Virus record (IMG/VR): IMGVR_UViG_3300037070_008748
Coordinates: 1-23,048 of that record
From: a virus
DNA length: 23,048 bases
Strand: one strand, 5' to 3'
The translations under genes and the position numbers were made by a program. Positions 13,962-22,703 of this stretch are shown here, piece by piece. The notes beneath the pieces are model-generated. The model was not told the origin of the DNA, searched no databases, and saw only the letters and a list, made by a program, of their open reading frames with translations. How positions within the stretch are numbered: position 1 is the first letter of the stretch; each line of letters begins with the position of its first letter.

Positions 13962-14597
13962 ATGGCGGATGCATACGGCGGCTCTGGCGGCATGGTTGGC
14001 TACAACAACGACTACTACAGCCCCGAGAACGTTCGGGACCGTGCCGACCGAGACAACTCCGCGTTTCGCAGCACGGCCACCGGCGGCGCCATGAGCGGCG
14101 CGGGCACCGGCGCGATGTTGGGTTCGTCTGTGGCCGGTCCGTGGGGAGCTCTGTTCGGTGGCCTCTTCGGCGGTGCAGGCGGCGCGCTGAAGGGCATGCT
14201 CAACGCGGGCGACGCGGAGAAGGAGCGTCGGCGTAAGGAGCGAGCTTGGGAAGAGGCGAAGAAGAGCCTCGCGCGCGAGCGCTACCAGGCCCGCGTGGCG
14301 ACGCACGCCATGCTCAGCAACGCCTACTCGCCCGCGAACGCGTGGATGAAGCAGAACTACGGTGGCGACGCAGGCCAGGACCTGAACAAGACCCCGTGGG
14401 GCACGGTCGACCCGAACAATCCCCCGCAGGCGCAGAACTTCGACCAGTACGGCGGCGCGAGGACGCGCTCGTCGTCGGGCGGTGGCAAGGCCCCGGCCAA
14501 GAAGTCGAGCAGCGGCAGCTCGTCGAGCGGTCGGCAGACTCCGAGCCCTGAGCCGGCTCCGGCGGGGAAGCCTCCTCGCAAGCCAAGGGAGCGCTGA
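13962..14597 (+). CDS. Ejection protein with glycine-zipper segment, T7 gp14-like (211 aa)
   Basis: ATG at 13962 follows GAGGAGGAG (13948-13956). N-terminus is Gly/Tyr/Asn-rich. Residues 38-80 are dominated by Gly/Ala/small residues (GGAMSGAGTGAMLGSSVAG, WGALFGGLFGGAGGALKGML), a glycine-zipper-like segment able to insert in membranes. A basic helix follows (DAEKERRRKERAWEEAKKS). The C-terminal third is disordered, Ser/Gly/Lys/Pro-rich (KAPAKKSSSGSSSSGRQ). Length and position are close to T7 gp14 (196 aa), which forms an outer-membrane channel during infection. It is the first of four adjacent ejection genes. The function is inferred; sequence identity to gp14 was not tested. Confidence 0.65.
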   Translation: MADAYGGSGGMVGYNNDYYSPENVRDRADRDNSAFRSTATGGAMSGAGTGAMLGSSVAGPWGALFGGLFGGAGGALKGMLNAGDAEKERRRKERAWEEAKKSLARERYQARVATHAMLSNAYSPANAWMKQNYGGDAGQDLNKTPWGTVDPNNPPQAQNFDQYGGARTRSSSGGGKAPAKKSSSGSSSSGRQTPSPEPAPAGKPPRKPRER

Positions 14598-14599
14598 CC

Positions 14600-15802
14600 A
14601 TGGGAAAGATTGGCAGAGGCATCAGGGACTTCTTCACCGACCCAGGCGGCGGCGACAGGGCCGCGGAGCAGGCCGCTCAAGCGCGCGCTGCGCAGAAGGC
14701 GAAGTACGACAAGGACAACCTTGGCGGCACGACGTCGGGTCCGCTTGTGTCCGCGGACAGCGTCCGGGAACAGGAGGCCGCGAAGGCGGATGCTGCGCGC
14801 ACGGCGGCTGCGAACGCGCAGGTCCCTGGCGTGCTCGATGCGCCGGGCGACGTCGAAAACGCCTACGCCGAGCACGGGCAAGACTTCTTCGCGCCCAGTA
14901 ACCAGGACGACTTCTACAGCAAGGCCGGCGCTGCGTTCGAGGCTCCTGGTGTCGGTGAGCGGATGGGTGGCCAGGTCGCCGACGACCTCTACGTGGGCTC
15001 GCAGGGGTCGTCTTACGGCCAGGACTTCTACGAGGGCCAGCAGGGCTCTGGAGGCATGATTCCCCAGGCCTGGAAGGAGATGAACGAGAGCGTCGCGCCC
15101 GACCTCGGCGGCTACTACGACCTCGCCTTCCAGAAGGACCAGCGCCGGCTCAACCGCGCGTCGGCGGCTCGCGGCAGTCTCAACAGCACCGCTGCGATGC
15201 GGGGGCTGCAGGAGGCCTCGTCGGCGAACTCGGCGCAGCAGGCGAAGGACGAGTACACGTACAAGCTCGAACGCTCGAAGGCGCTCGGCGACCTGGCCGT
15301 GCGCGGCACCCAGACCATGGGCGAGCTCGCGTTCAGCGCGGGCGACGAGCGGCGTGAGTACGGAGAGGCGGCGGCGCAGGTGGCCGACCAGGCGCAGAAG
15401 AGTGAGCTCGAACGCCTTGCCACGGGCTTCGAGGCCAACATGGGCCGCGACAACACCAGACTCGCGGGCTTGGTCGGCGGAATGAACGCGGCCGACATCG
15501 CGCAGGCCGCGCGCGAGAAGCGCATCACCTACGAGCAGGAGGTGAACTTGCGGATGGCGGAGATCATCGCCGGGACCTGGGGCGGCTTCATGGAAGGCGA
15601 CTCTGCGCGCGGAGAGACCGGCGCGGCCACTGCGCTGTCGGGAGAAACCGATGCAAACAACCAGGCGAAAAACGACGCCCTCGCGCGCCAGCAGCGGTGG
15701 AACGACTTCGTGGAGTCGCTCTCGAAGTATGGTGGCGGCAATGGTGGTTCTGGCGGCACTGGCGGAGCCACCCCTACGGGTGGCACTGGCAGCGGAGGAT
15801 AA
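14600..15802 (+). CDS. Internal virion (ejection) protein, helical (400 aa)
   Basis: ATG at 14600 follows AAGGGAG (14584-14590). A short amphipathic N-terminal helix (GKIGRGIRDFFTDP) precedes Ala/Gln-rich helices (AAEQAAQARAAQKAKYDKDN). A flexible Tyr/Gly/Asp-rich region (GQDFFAPSNQDDFYSKAG) comes next. Then there is a long helical stretch (about 165-330) rich in Ala/Glu/Arg, such as ASAARGSLNSTAAMRGLQEA. The C-terminus is a Gly/Thr-rich tail (GGGNGGSGGTGGATPTGG). Such Ala-rich helical proteins with a flexible tail are common among ejection proteins packed around the portal, as with P22 gp7/gp20. It has no T7 counterpart by position. Assignment is by composition and neighbours only. Confidence 0.6.
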   Translation: MGKIGRGIRDFFTDPGGGDRAAEQAAQARAAQKAKYDKDNLGGTTSGPLVSADSVREQEAAKADAARTAAANAQVPGVLDAPGDVENAYAEHGQDFFAPSNQDDFYSKAGAAFEAPGVGERMGGQVADDLYVGSQGSSYGQDFYEGQQGSGGMIPQAWKEMNESVAPDLGGYYDLAFQKDQRRLNRASAARGSLNSTAAMRGLQEASSANSAQQAKDEYTYKLERSKALGDLAVRGTQTMGELAFSAGDERREYGEAAAQVADQAQKSELERLATGFEANMGRDNTRLAGLVGGMNAADIAQAAREKRITYEQEVNLRMAEIIAGTWGGFMEGDSARGETGAATALSGETDANNQAKNDALARQQRWNDFVESLSKYGGGNGGSGGTGGATPTGGTGSGG

Positions 15803-15803
15803 C

Positions 15804-18119
15804 GTGCCCTTTTCCCCTGAGCATTTCATCACGCCCGCCAGCGACCCGCTCGAGTGGGAGAAGCTCGCCTCGCAGCAGAAGGGTCGGATGTACACCGACC
15901 TGGCTGACCGCCGTCGTGAGCGGGAGCAGTCTCGTCAGTTCGAGATCCAGGAGGACCGGTTTCGGGACAAGCAGACCGACGAGCACGGGGAGGCGGTCGC
16001 GCGCCTTGCGTACGACCAGCGGGCCCACGACGAGACCCAGGCGCTCAACTATCAGAAGTACCGGCTGGACGAGCAGCGGCGACTCGATGACGTACGCAAG
16101 AACAAGCAGGAGGGCTTCAAGCAGATCCGCGAAGCCTGGAAACTGTCCGAGCTCCCCGAAGAGTTCGAGGCGGCCCGAGGCATGCTCGCCCGCCAGTACC
16201 GCATCATGGTCACCCCCAAGGGGACCATGCCGCCCGACGTTGCCAGGCGTGTGGCCACCCAGGCGGGCATGCCCCCGGCGCCTGGAATGGCTCCCCCTCC
16301 GGGCGGGGAGTTCACGCCCTCGCGTCCCGGCGAAGCCCCTGCCCCTGCTGGAGCCCAACCCGCTCCGTCGCAGCCGGGACAGGCTCCTGCGCCTGCCGGC
16401 GGCGGCGCCGCGTTCACGCCCTCGCGTCCGGGGGAGGCGCCTGCGCCCGACGCGGCTGCGGGGGCCGCGCAGCACGACGCCCTCGTGGCCGAGGTGCAGG
16501 CACGGCCCGAGACCAAGGCGCGCAACGAGAGCGAAGAGGCGCTGATGGCCGGCCTGCCGGCGGGCAAGGGCACCAGCCCGGAGGGCCTTGCTGCCGCACA
16601 GGTAATCACCAGCGGCGCGACCACCGCGGCGCAGGCCCTGGGCGTGAACGACAACCTCGGCGCCACGGACGACGTCCCGCTCCATCCTGCGGACGCGAAG
16701 ACGGCCGAGCAGGCGGGCGTGGTCGACAAGGAGAACCCCGTCGTCACGGAGGAGCAGAAGCCGCCGGTCACGAACGCGGTCGAGCTCGAACGCAAGCTCA
16801 TGGCCCTGAAGCCCGCGTCGCATGTCGAGTCACTCGACCGGACGGACACCGACGCGCAGCTGCGGGCCGGCTACGAGAAGCGCGTGGCGGGCATCAAGGC
16901 CATGGGACTCTCGCCTGCCGAGCAGGCGGCTGCGATCAACATGGCTGCCGGCGCGTTCGGCTACCCGCCCCCGCCCATTCCGCCGCCGGCCGTGCCCGAC
17001 CCCAACGTGCCGGCCGAGGTGCAGGGCACGGGCTCGATCCCCGTGACGCTGTCCGAGGAGGTGAAGAAGTTCGCCTCCGCGCCCCCCGAGCTCCTGCCCA
17101 GCGTGGTGCGCGAGATGCGCACGTCAGGCGGCGTGGACTACTGGGACATGGACACGGGCGAGTACTACGGCTCGGACGACTTCGCCACGATCCAGGAGGC
17201 GCGCATCGAACACCGGATGAAGGAGTTCGAGCCCATCATCGCCATGGCGCGCAATGACCAGGAGCGTGCCGCGTTCAAGGCGGCCGTGAAGTCGTACGCC
17301 ATCTCCGACAACGAGAAGGCGTTCGACATCCTCATGGCCACCATTCGTCTGGCCCAGACCACCGAGTACAGAGCGGCGACCACCGCGCGCATGGAGCGGG
17401 GCGAGTACCTCCAGGTCACGGACAAGATGAACGCCGAGGTCAACACGCTGGTCACGGGAATGAACACGCGCGAGAACCTCGAAAAGATGAAGGAGAACAT
17501 CGAGGGCACCAACCGCACCATCGCGACCCTGAACGGCGAAGAGACCACCCTCGAGCAGCGCAACGCGATCACCAACCACCTCAAGGTTGCCCACAACGGC
17601 AGAGCCACGGACAAGGACGCGCAGTTGTCCTTCCGCACGTCGCTCTGGGCGGACGTGGACAACGCGTACAACTACCTGATGAAGGGCGGCGAGATCAACG
17701 AGGCGTTCATGGAGCAGCTCAAGGGCCTCTCCGTGGACATCAACAAGGCCGAGCGCCAGAAGGAGTTCAGGCTGGCCGAGGGCCTGAGCCGTCAGGTGTA
17801 CCAGAGCTATCTCCTGCAGATGGTGCGCCCCGAGCACAGCGAGTGGCTTGCGAAGCAGGCGCTGGGCAAGGCCTTCCCGCAGATGGGACAGGACGTGATC
17901 GACGACATCGTCCTGAAGACGGTCAGAAACGCGCCGCCCCCGGGAATGACGAACATCCCGGACTTCGCTGGCGGCCAGAGCGCGAGCGTCAGCGAGAGCG
18001 TGCGTGTGACGGGGCCGAGGACTTCGGAGCCGGTCACGCCCGAGCAGAAGAAGGCGCGGCAAGAGCAGCTGAAGCGGGCGCTTGAGAGCCGGAAGCCCAA
18101 GCCCAAGAAAGGGACCTGA
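15804..18119 (+). CDS. Internal virion protein, T7 gp15-like by size and place (771 aa)
   Basis: The in-frame ATG at 15651 lies inside the previous gene; GTG 15804, 1 nt after that gene's stop, has GGAGG (15794-15798) at 5-nt spacing and is preferred. Residues 1-135 are charged helices (RRREREQSRQFEIQEDRF). Residues 155-225 form a Pro/Ala-rich linker with three near-repeats of TPSRPGEAPAP (nt 16311-16346, about 16362-16395, 16413-16448). The C-terminal half is helical and polar (EARIEHRMKEFEPIIAMARN; NTLVTGMNTRENLEKMKENI; QRNAITNHLKVAHNG), ending in a basic tail (RALESRKPKPKKGT). Length is near that of T7 gp15 (747 aa), and it sits between a gp14-like and a gp16-sized gene. No enzyme motif is seen. 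Confidence 0.62.
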   Translation: MPFSPEHFITPASDPLEWEKLASQQKGRMYTDLADRRREREQSRQFEIQEDRFRDKQTDEHGEAVARLAYDQRAHDETQALNYQKYRLDEQRRLDDVRKNKQEGFKQIREAWKLSELPEEFEAARGMLARQYRIMVTPKGTMPPDVARRVATQAGMPPAPGMAPPPGGEFTPSRPGEAPAPAGAQPAPSQPGQAPAPAGGGAAFTPSRPGEAPAPDAAAGAAQHDALVAEVQARPETKARNESEEALMAGLPAGKGTSPEGLAAAQVITSGATTAAQALGVNDNLGATDDVPLHPADAKTAEQAGVVDKENPVVTEEQKPPVTNAVELERKLMALKPASHVESLDRTDTDAQLRAGYEKRVAGIKAMGLSPAEQAAAINMAAGAFGYPPPPIPPPAVPDPNVPAEVQGTGSIPVTLSEEVKKFASAPPELLPSVVREMRTSGGVDYWDMDTGEYYGSDDFATIQEARIEHRMKEFEPIIAMARNDQERAAFKAAVKSYAISDNEKAFDILMATIRLAQTTEYRAATTARMERGEYLQVTDKMNAEVNTLVTGMNTRENLEKMKENIEGTNRTIATLNGEETTLEQRNAITNHLKVAHNGRATDKDAQLSFRTSLWADVDNAYNYLMKGGEINEAFMEQLKGLSVDINKAERQKEFRLAEGLSRQVYQSYLLQMVRPEHSEWLAKQALGKAFPQMGQDVIDDIVLKTVRNAPPPGMTNIPDFAGGQSASVSESVRVTGPRTSEPVTPEQKKARQEQLKRALESRKPKPKKGT
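16311..16448 (+). repeat. Three degenerate Pro/Ala-rich coding repeats
   Basis: FTPSRPGEAPAP is encoded at 16311-16346 and again, exactly at protein level, at 16413-16448. A middle copy near 16362-16395 reads APSQPGQAPAPAG. The codons differ between copies (ggcgaagcccct versus ggggaggcgcct), so protein sequence rather than DNA is conserved. The repeats form an extended linker between two helical halves of the 771-residue protein. Confidence 0.8.
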
Positions 18120-18121
18120 CC

Positions 18122-21100
18122 ATGGGAGCCCCCGAAGATCCCGGGCTGTTCGAGCTGCCCGACGACAAGACGCTGCAAGAGTGGGTCAAGGAGTACGAGG
18201 CCACCGGCGGCGAGAGCGGCATCAGCCCGGAGCAGTACCAAGAGACCATGGCCCTGCGTGCCGAGGTGGAAGGTGGAGCCGCGCCCATGACGCCCGGCAT
18301 GACGCCTGCGAACGCAGAGCGTGCTGCGCAACAGAGCCAGCCGGCGGCGCCCGTGGTCGATAACAGCCCCTCGGCCAAGTACGCTCGAGGTGACGACCTG
18401 CCCAAGGCGGAGCCGACGGCGGCCGAGCTCGCCGCGGCCTACAAGACGCCCACGGAGCTCGTGCGCGCGAGCGGCTACGTGCCGGGCCAGGGTCCCATCC
18501 CCGAGGGCCGCGAGCCGCTCGAGGACGGCGCCTGGTGGTCTGACGTGATGAAGTCGCTCCCGCAGATCGGCCGCGACATTCTCCTGACCGGCGGAGGCAT
18601 GCTGCCCTCGCGCGGTCCCGTCTACATGGAGCCGACGGACGAGGAGGCTCTCGCTGCGTTGCAGGCTGACGCTGAGCGTCGGGGCGTGCGGGAGAAGAGC
18701 ACGCACGCGGACATGCAGAAGTGGAAGGACAAGCAGTGGGCCGACGCCTACGACGACGCGCAGAACCGCGGCGTGGCCATCTACAGAGGCCGCGACATCA
18801 ACGACAACTCCCCCTCGTTCATGCAGATCGCAAGAAACACGGCGGAGTACTACGGCCGTGGCACCGAGACCTTTCTGCGCAAGGCGGATGAGAACGCCGC
18901 GTTCGGGATGGGCTTCAACGCCATCGACGAGGAGACGCTGACGCGGGGGCCGCAGCGGTGGGTTCGCCGGAACCTTGAGGGGGTGGGCGTGGCGCCGCCG
19001 TCCTTCCTGGGCTCGGAAGCGGACGACGCAGCGGTCGCCCGGCGCAACGTCACGCAGGGCGCACGCACGGTCGAGGACCAGCCCGTCGCGGGCTTTTTGG
19101 GCAGCATGGCCGGCGCGCTGCTGCCTGAGTCCGCCGGAGCTCAGCTCGGCAAGGTGATCGGCTCCGGGATGCAGCGCATCTCGCCGGGGCGAGGCGTGGT
19201 CAGCGGCGCCATCAAGGGCGCGATTGAGTCCGGTGTGGGCGGCGCGGCGGAGACGCTTACCACGTCGTGGCTCCGCGAGGGTGTCCGCGAGGCGGCTGGG
19301 CTCGCGCCGAGAACCCTGGGCGACAGGCTCATGGAGGCGGGCACGGGAGGCGCCGTGTCGGGGGTGATCGGCGGTGGCCTGAGCATCCCGAAGGGCGCGT
19401 CGCGTGGCATGCGCGAGGGCAACAACGCCACCAGTGGCGCGCACGCCACGCTCGAGGAGGGCACGGACCTGCCGAGTACGGACTTCTGGACCGTGAAGGG
19501 CCTCAGGGCCCCGCCCGACCACGAGCGTCTGCGTTCCGACGACCCGAAGCTCGGCAGCTACGCGGTGGCTCGTTCCGAGGCGGCGAACGAGGCGGCCGAC
19601 GACATCATGGGGGCCGCGGAGCGGACCCAGTGGAGCATCGGCGAGGGGTCGGAGGACATTGTCAGCGACCTCGTCAGGGAACACGGCGAGATGAACGCGC
19701 GTGTGCGGGGCATCGCCGACAAGGCCGTGGGCGACAACCAGAGCGTCGACCGGGTGACCGACGAGATGTCTCTGCGGTTCACGAACCGACTCATGAACCG
19801 GGTCGACGCGGAGCGCGTGCAGCGAAAGTCCCGCATGGCGGCAGAGACCGAGGAGGCGATGCAGTTCGAGGGCGTGCCTGACCAGCCGCCCATCCCCGGG
19901 CCCAACATGCACATCAGCGAGATCGAGGCGATGCAGTCGGAGGCGAAGCAGTCCGACTACGGGCTCACGACCGACTACCCGTCCATCTCCGCGGAGCCGA
20001 TTATCAACAAGGCCCACACGATTTTGCAGGAGCTGAAGTACCAGGACGGCACGAACATGCCCTCCGCTGCGCACCAGAAGTTCAAGGAGCTGGTGGACTC
20101 GCTCTACGAGACGAAGATCGTTTCCCCCGAGGAGGCGTCGATCTTCGACGACGTAGGCCACAACATGGTGTCGCTGCCAGACGGCAACGTGGAGATCACG
20201 AAGCCGCGCCTGCTCCACGCTCGCGAGCTCACCAACTTCATCCGCGGGGCGGACGACATGAGCAAGTGGGCGGACGCCAACGCGTCCCCCGACGCGGCCC
20301 GATACCGTGCGCTCGGCGCCACGGCGCGCGACCTGCGTGAGCAGGCAAACGAGGTGCTAGCCGGCGTGCAGGGCCAACACCACATGGACATGCTCGAGAA
20401 CGAGCGGATGCTGAGGAGCATCGGTCTTCCTGCGAACCTCGACGAGGTCAACCCAGGCGACATCGACCAGGTGCAGGCCGTGCTCGGCAACGTCCGGAGG
20501 ATTGCGAACGAGTACGACCTCAAGACCCCGGAGGGGCTTGCCATCCCGAAGAAGGAGTTCGAGAACTGGCTCGAGAAGTTCGACCCCGAGCTGAACCAGG
20601 AGTACCTGACCATGCGCGGCATGGCGGCTCAGCAGCGCAATGCCAACTCCTTCGACATCACGGTCGGCGCAGCTCCGAAGACGCAGGCGGCCAGCTACAA
20701 GCAGATCGAGGACGCCGTGCTGGGCCGTGACCGCGAGGCGGACGCCGTGCTCATGTCGTTCAAGAGCGTGCAGGAGCAGGTCGAGGTGGCGCGCGCGCAG
20801 CAGACGAAGTTCCGGGACGTGTTCAACATCCTGGGGGTTGACGGGGACATGCGGGCGATGTCGCCCGACAAGCGCCACAAGCTGAGCGTCGGTGTCAACC
20901 AGGCGATGCTCAAGGGCGGGTCCGAGTTCGACCGGCTCAGGGCGCAGCTCAAGCCCGAGCAGCAGAAGATGATGGACATCGGACGGCAGGCTGCGGCCGA
21001 CACGGACTCGATGTTTCGGACGCTCGGCTTCGGGCCTCAGCACAACAAGCCGGGCTTCGACACGGCTACGCGCGAGCAGGTGGTCGACGGTCTGCACGAG

Positions 21101-21526
21101 GCCTTTGACGCCTTCGAGAAGTTCAACGGCAAGCAGGACTTCGACCGCGAGGTGAACAAGATCTTCATGAAGACGCCGGCCGTGCGGCTCGCGCTCAAGC
21201 GCATGACCAAGGAGCGCGCGTTCCAGTTTCTGGACGGCTCCCTCAAGGAAGACGCGAAGTTGCTTTTTGGTGAAACCAGGCCGTGGCACGGGTTCGTCAC
21301 CGACTTCGCGCAGAACCACCTCGACGCGATGGTGAGCCGCAAGAAGAAGAACCTCGTGAACCCCTTCGACGTGCCCGCTCCCTACGCCATCGGCCTCAGC
21401 AGTCCGTCGGAAGACGACCCCAATCGCACGAACACGCCAGACCGCATCAGCGTGGTCAAAGCCCTGCAGGCGCTGAGCCGGATGGCCGCCCTCGCCACCA
21501 AGGAAGAGAAGGAGAAGAAGCCATGA
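18122..21526 (+). CDS. Large internal virion protein, T7 gp16-sized (1134 aa)
   Basis: ATG at 18122 lies 2 nt after the previous stop, with AAAGGGA (about 18108-18114). An acidic N-terminus with LPDDKTLQEWVKEYEATGG precedes a disordered Pro/Ala region. A soluble helical region follows (DAYDDAQNRGVAIYRGRD). Residues about 319-430 are Gly/Ala/Val-rich (VAGFLGSMAGALLPESAGAQ; GRGVVSGAIKGAIESGVGG; GGAVSGVIGGGLSIPKGA) and could span membranes. The remaining 700 residues are long polar helices ending KEEKEKKP. T7 gp16 (1318 aa) has an N-terminal transglycosylase; I see no SLT-type motif here. The ATG of the next gene overlaps its stop (ATGA). It likely forms part of the DNA-ejection conduit, by inference. 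Confidence 0.65.
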   Translation: MGAPEDPGLFELPDDKTLQEWVKEYEATGGESGISPEQYQETMALRAEVEGGAAPMTPGMTPANAERAAQQSQPAAPVVDNSPSAKYARGDDLPKAEPTAAELAAAYKTPTELVRASGYVPGQGPIPEGREPLEDGAWWSDVMKSLPQIGRDILLTGGGMLPSRGPVYMEPTDEEALAALQADAERRGVREKSTHADMQKWKDKQWADAYDDAQNRGVAIYRGRDINDNSPSFMQIARNTAEYYGRGTETFLRKADENAAFGMGFNAIDEETLTRGPQRWVRRNLEGVGVAPPSFLGSEADDAAVARRNVTQGARTVEDQPVAGFLGSMAGALLPESAGAQLGKVIGSGMQRISPGRGVVSGAIKGAIESGVGGAAETLTTSWLREGVREAAGLAPRTLGDRLMEAGTGGAVSGVIGGGLSIPKGASRGMREGNNATSGAHATLEEGTDLPSTDFWTVKGLRAPPDHERLRSDDPKLGSYAVARSEAANEAADDIMGAAERTQWSIGEGSEDIVSDLVREHGEMNARVRGIADKAVGDNQSVDRVTDEMSLRFTNRLMNRVDAERVQRKSRMAAETEEAMQFEGVPDQPPIPGPNMHISEIEAMQSEAKQSDYGLTTDYPSISAEPIINKAHTILQELKYQDGTNMPSAAHQKFKELVDSLYETKIVSPEEASIFDDVGHNMVSLPDGNVEITKPRLLHARELTNFIRGADDMSKWADANASPDAARYRALGATARDLREQANEVLAGVQGQHHMDMLENERMLRSIGLPANLDEVNPGDIDQVQAVLGNVRRIANEYDLKTPEGLAIPKKEFENWLEKFDPELNQEYLTMRGMAAQQRNANSFDITVGAAPKTQAASYKQIEDAVLGRDREADAVLMSFKSVQEQVEVARAQQTKFRDVFNILGVDGDMRAMSPDKRHKLSVGVNQAMLKGGSEFDRLRAQLKPEQQKMMDIGRQAAADTDSMFRTLGFGPQHNKPGFDTATREQVVDGLHEAFDAFEKFNGKQDFDREVNKIFMKTPAVRLALKRMTKERAFQFLDGSLKEDAKLLFGETRPWHGFVTDFAQNHLDAMVSRKKKNLVNPFDVPAPYAIGLSSPSEDDPNRTNTPDRISVVKALQALSRMAALATKEEKEKKP

Positions 21527-21873
21527 GCCAACCCGTAGGCACCAAGTACTGGCAGGCCGTAACGCTGGGCGCCTCGCTCATTGGCCCGACCCTGCGCGCG
21601 CCCTACAACGGCCACGTGTGGGGGACCTTCACCTGGACGGGCACCCCGACGGGTGCTTTCGCGCTCGAGGCCCGTGTGGCCGGCGGGCCCTGGACGGTGG
21701 TGCCTGGGGCAGCGGCGGCCTGGACCACGCAGCCGGCGGGTGCGCCTCTGGCCACGGCGGTCTTCGTGAACTGGGTGAACGTCCCTGGCGATGAGTTCCG
21801 CATCGTGTACGCGGGCGCTGGGGCCGGCACGGTGACGGCGCACATCGGCCTCGGGGACTCGCAGGAGGGGTGA
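21523..21873 (+). CDS. Small beta-rich virion protein (116 aa)
   Basis: ATG at 21523 overlaps the previous stop (ATGA), with GGAG at 21511-21514. The protein is beta-rich: AVTLGASLIGPTLRAPYNGH, VWGTFTWTGTPTGAFALEAR, GGPWTVVPGAA, then FVNWVNVPGDEFRIVYAGAG and GTVTAHIGLGD. Alternating hydrophobic strands with a GTFTWTGTPTG turn and a late FRIVYAG strand resemble a small beta-sandwich family I have seen annotated as phage structural proteins; that is recalled, not searched. No signal or membrane segment is seen. Its place between the largest ejection protein and a LamG-like protein suggests a fibre or decoration element. Exact function is unknown. Confidence 0.62.
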   Translation: MSQPVGTKYWQAVTLGASLIGPTLRAPYNGHVWGTFTWTGTPTGAFALEARVAGGPWTVVPGAAAAWTTQPAGAPLATAVFVNWVNVPGDEFRIVYAGAGAGTVTAHIGLGDSQEG

Positions 21874-22703
21874 TGCCGAAGCTGGGCATCGACCTTGCGA
21901 TTCACCTGGGCATCGAGCTCGGCATCGACCTGGCCGGCGTGGCCGTGGTGCCGCCTGTGGTCGAGCCGCCCGCGCTCCTGACAGGGCTCAAGGCGTGGTT
22001 TGACTCGCGCGACACCGCCTACTTCGCGCTGGGGGGCGGCGGCGAGGTGAGCGCGTGGCTGTCGCGTGGCGGCTCGCTCGGCGCCATCGCATGGAGCCAG
22101 GGCACGGCCGCGAACCAGCCTATCCGCGTGCCGAGCGAGCCCCTCATGAACAACATGCCCGCGGTGCTGTTTGACGGCGTGAACGACAGCATTATCACCA
22201 ACAACCAGAACGCGTGGACGTTCCTACACGACGGAACGGGACACAGCGTCTTTCGCGTCTACCGGATGGACTCGACCGGCGCCGCATCGCAGACGATCTC
22301 GGCCACAGCAGGCAGCACGTCGACCGTGGGCGCCAGGATGCAGTCGGGAGGCGTAGGCTCGTTCTCTTACCCGATTTACAACGGAACGGCCGCGGTCAAC
22401 CTGACAGCCTTCGGAGCGCACTCTGCGCGCGACGTGGCCAGGTGGCACATGCTTGGGCACGTGACTGGCACCGCGTACAGCCGCACGTCAATCAGCTCGC
22501 TCTCAGGAGCAGACGTTGGTGGCCAGCTACCGAGCGTGGCGAATCCCACGAGCCCGTACCGCCTCGGCGCTGTCGTGCCCGCCGGCACCTTGCCGTTCAA
22601 GGGCCTCGTCGTGCAAGACATCTACTACGACCACGTGCTCAGCGCGGGCGAGCTCGCGACGCTCACGGCCTGGGCCGCGCCCCTCTACGGAGTTGCAGCA
22701 TGA
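21873..22703 (+). CDS. LamG/ConA-like (jelly-roll) domain protein (276 aa)
   Basis: GTG 21870 and ATG 21873 are adjacent candidates. ATG is chosen because it overlaps the previous stop (TGATG) behind GGAGGGG (21863-21869). The N-terminus has a short repeated LGIxL pattern (LGIDLAIHLGIELGIDLAG, residues 4-22). A Pro linker (VVPPVVEPPALLT) leads to a concanavalin/laminin-G-like domain: LKAWFDSRDTAYFA, VSAWLSRGGSLGAIAW, NQPIRVPSEPLMNNMPAVLF, DGVNDSIITNN, and the late LGAVVPAGTLPFKGLVVQDI with YDHVLSAGELATLTAW. The last element (new position, Y.RVLS..E...L) is a strong LamG-like closing motif. Such domains bind carbohydrate or other surface ligands. A receptor-binding or fibre-tip role is inferred. 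Confidence 0.7.
   Translation: MPKLGIDLAIHLGIELGIDLAGVAVVPPVVEPPALLTGLKAWFDSRDTAYFALGGGGEVSAWLSRGGSLGAIAWSQGTAANQPIRVPSEPLMNNMPAVLFDGVNDSIITNNQNAWTFLHDGTGHSVFRVYRMDSTGAASQTISATAGSTSTVGARMQSGGVGSFSYPIYNGTAAVNLTAFGAHSARDVARWHMLGHVTGTAYSRTSISSLSGADVGGQLPSVANPTSPYRLGAVVPAGTLPFKGLVVQDIYYDHVLSAGELATLTAWAAPLYGVAA

Noticed and set aside
15651-15803. Upstream start at 15651 for the 771-residue protein
   Set aside because: That region is the coding end of the previous gene in another frame. GTG 15804 follows GGAGG and the previous stop.
17807-20218. Long minus-strand open frame (about 803 codons) opposite the ejection genes
   Set aside because: Same cause. It spans two plus-strand genes, and its product is a Leu/Arg/His/Val-rich low-complexity sequence without recognisable motifs.
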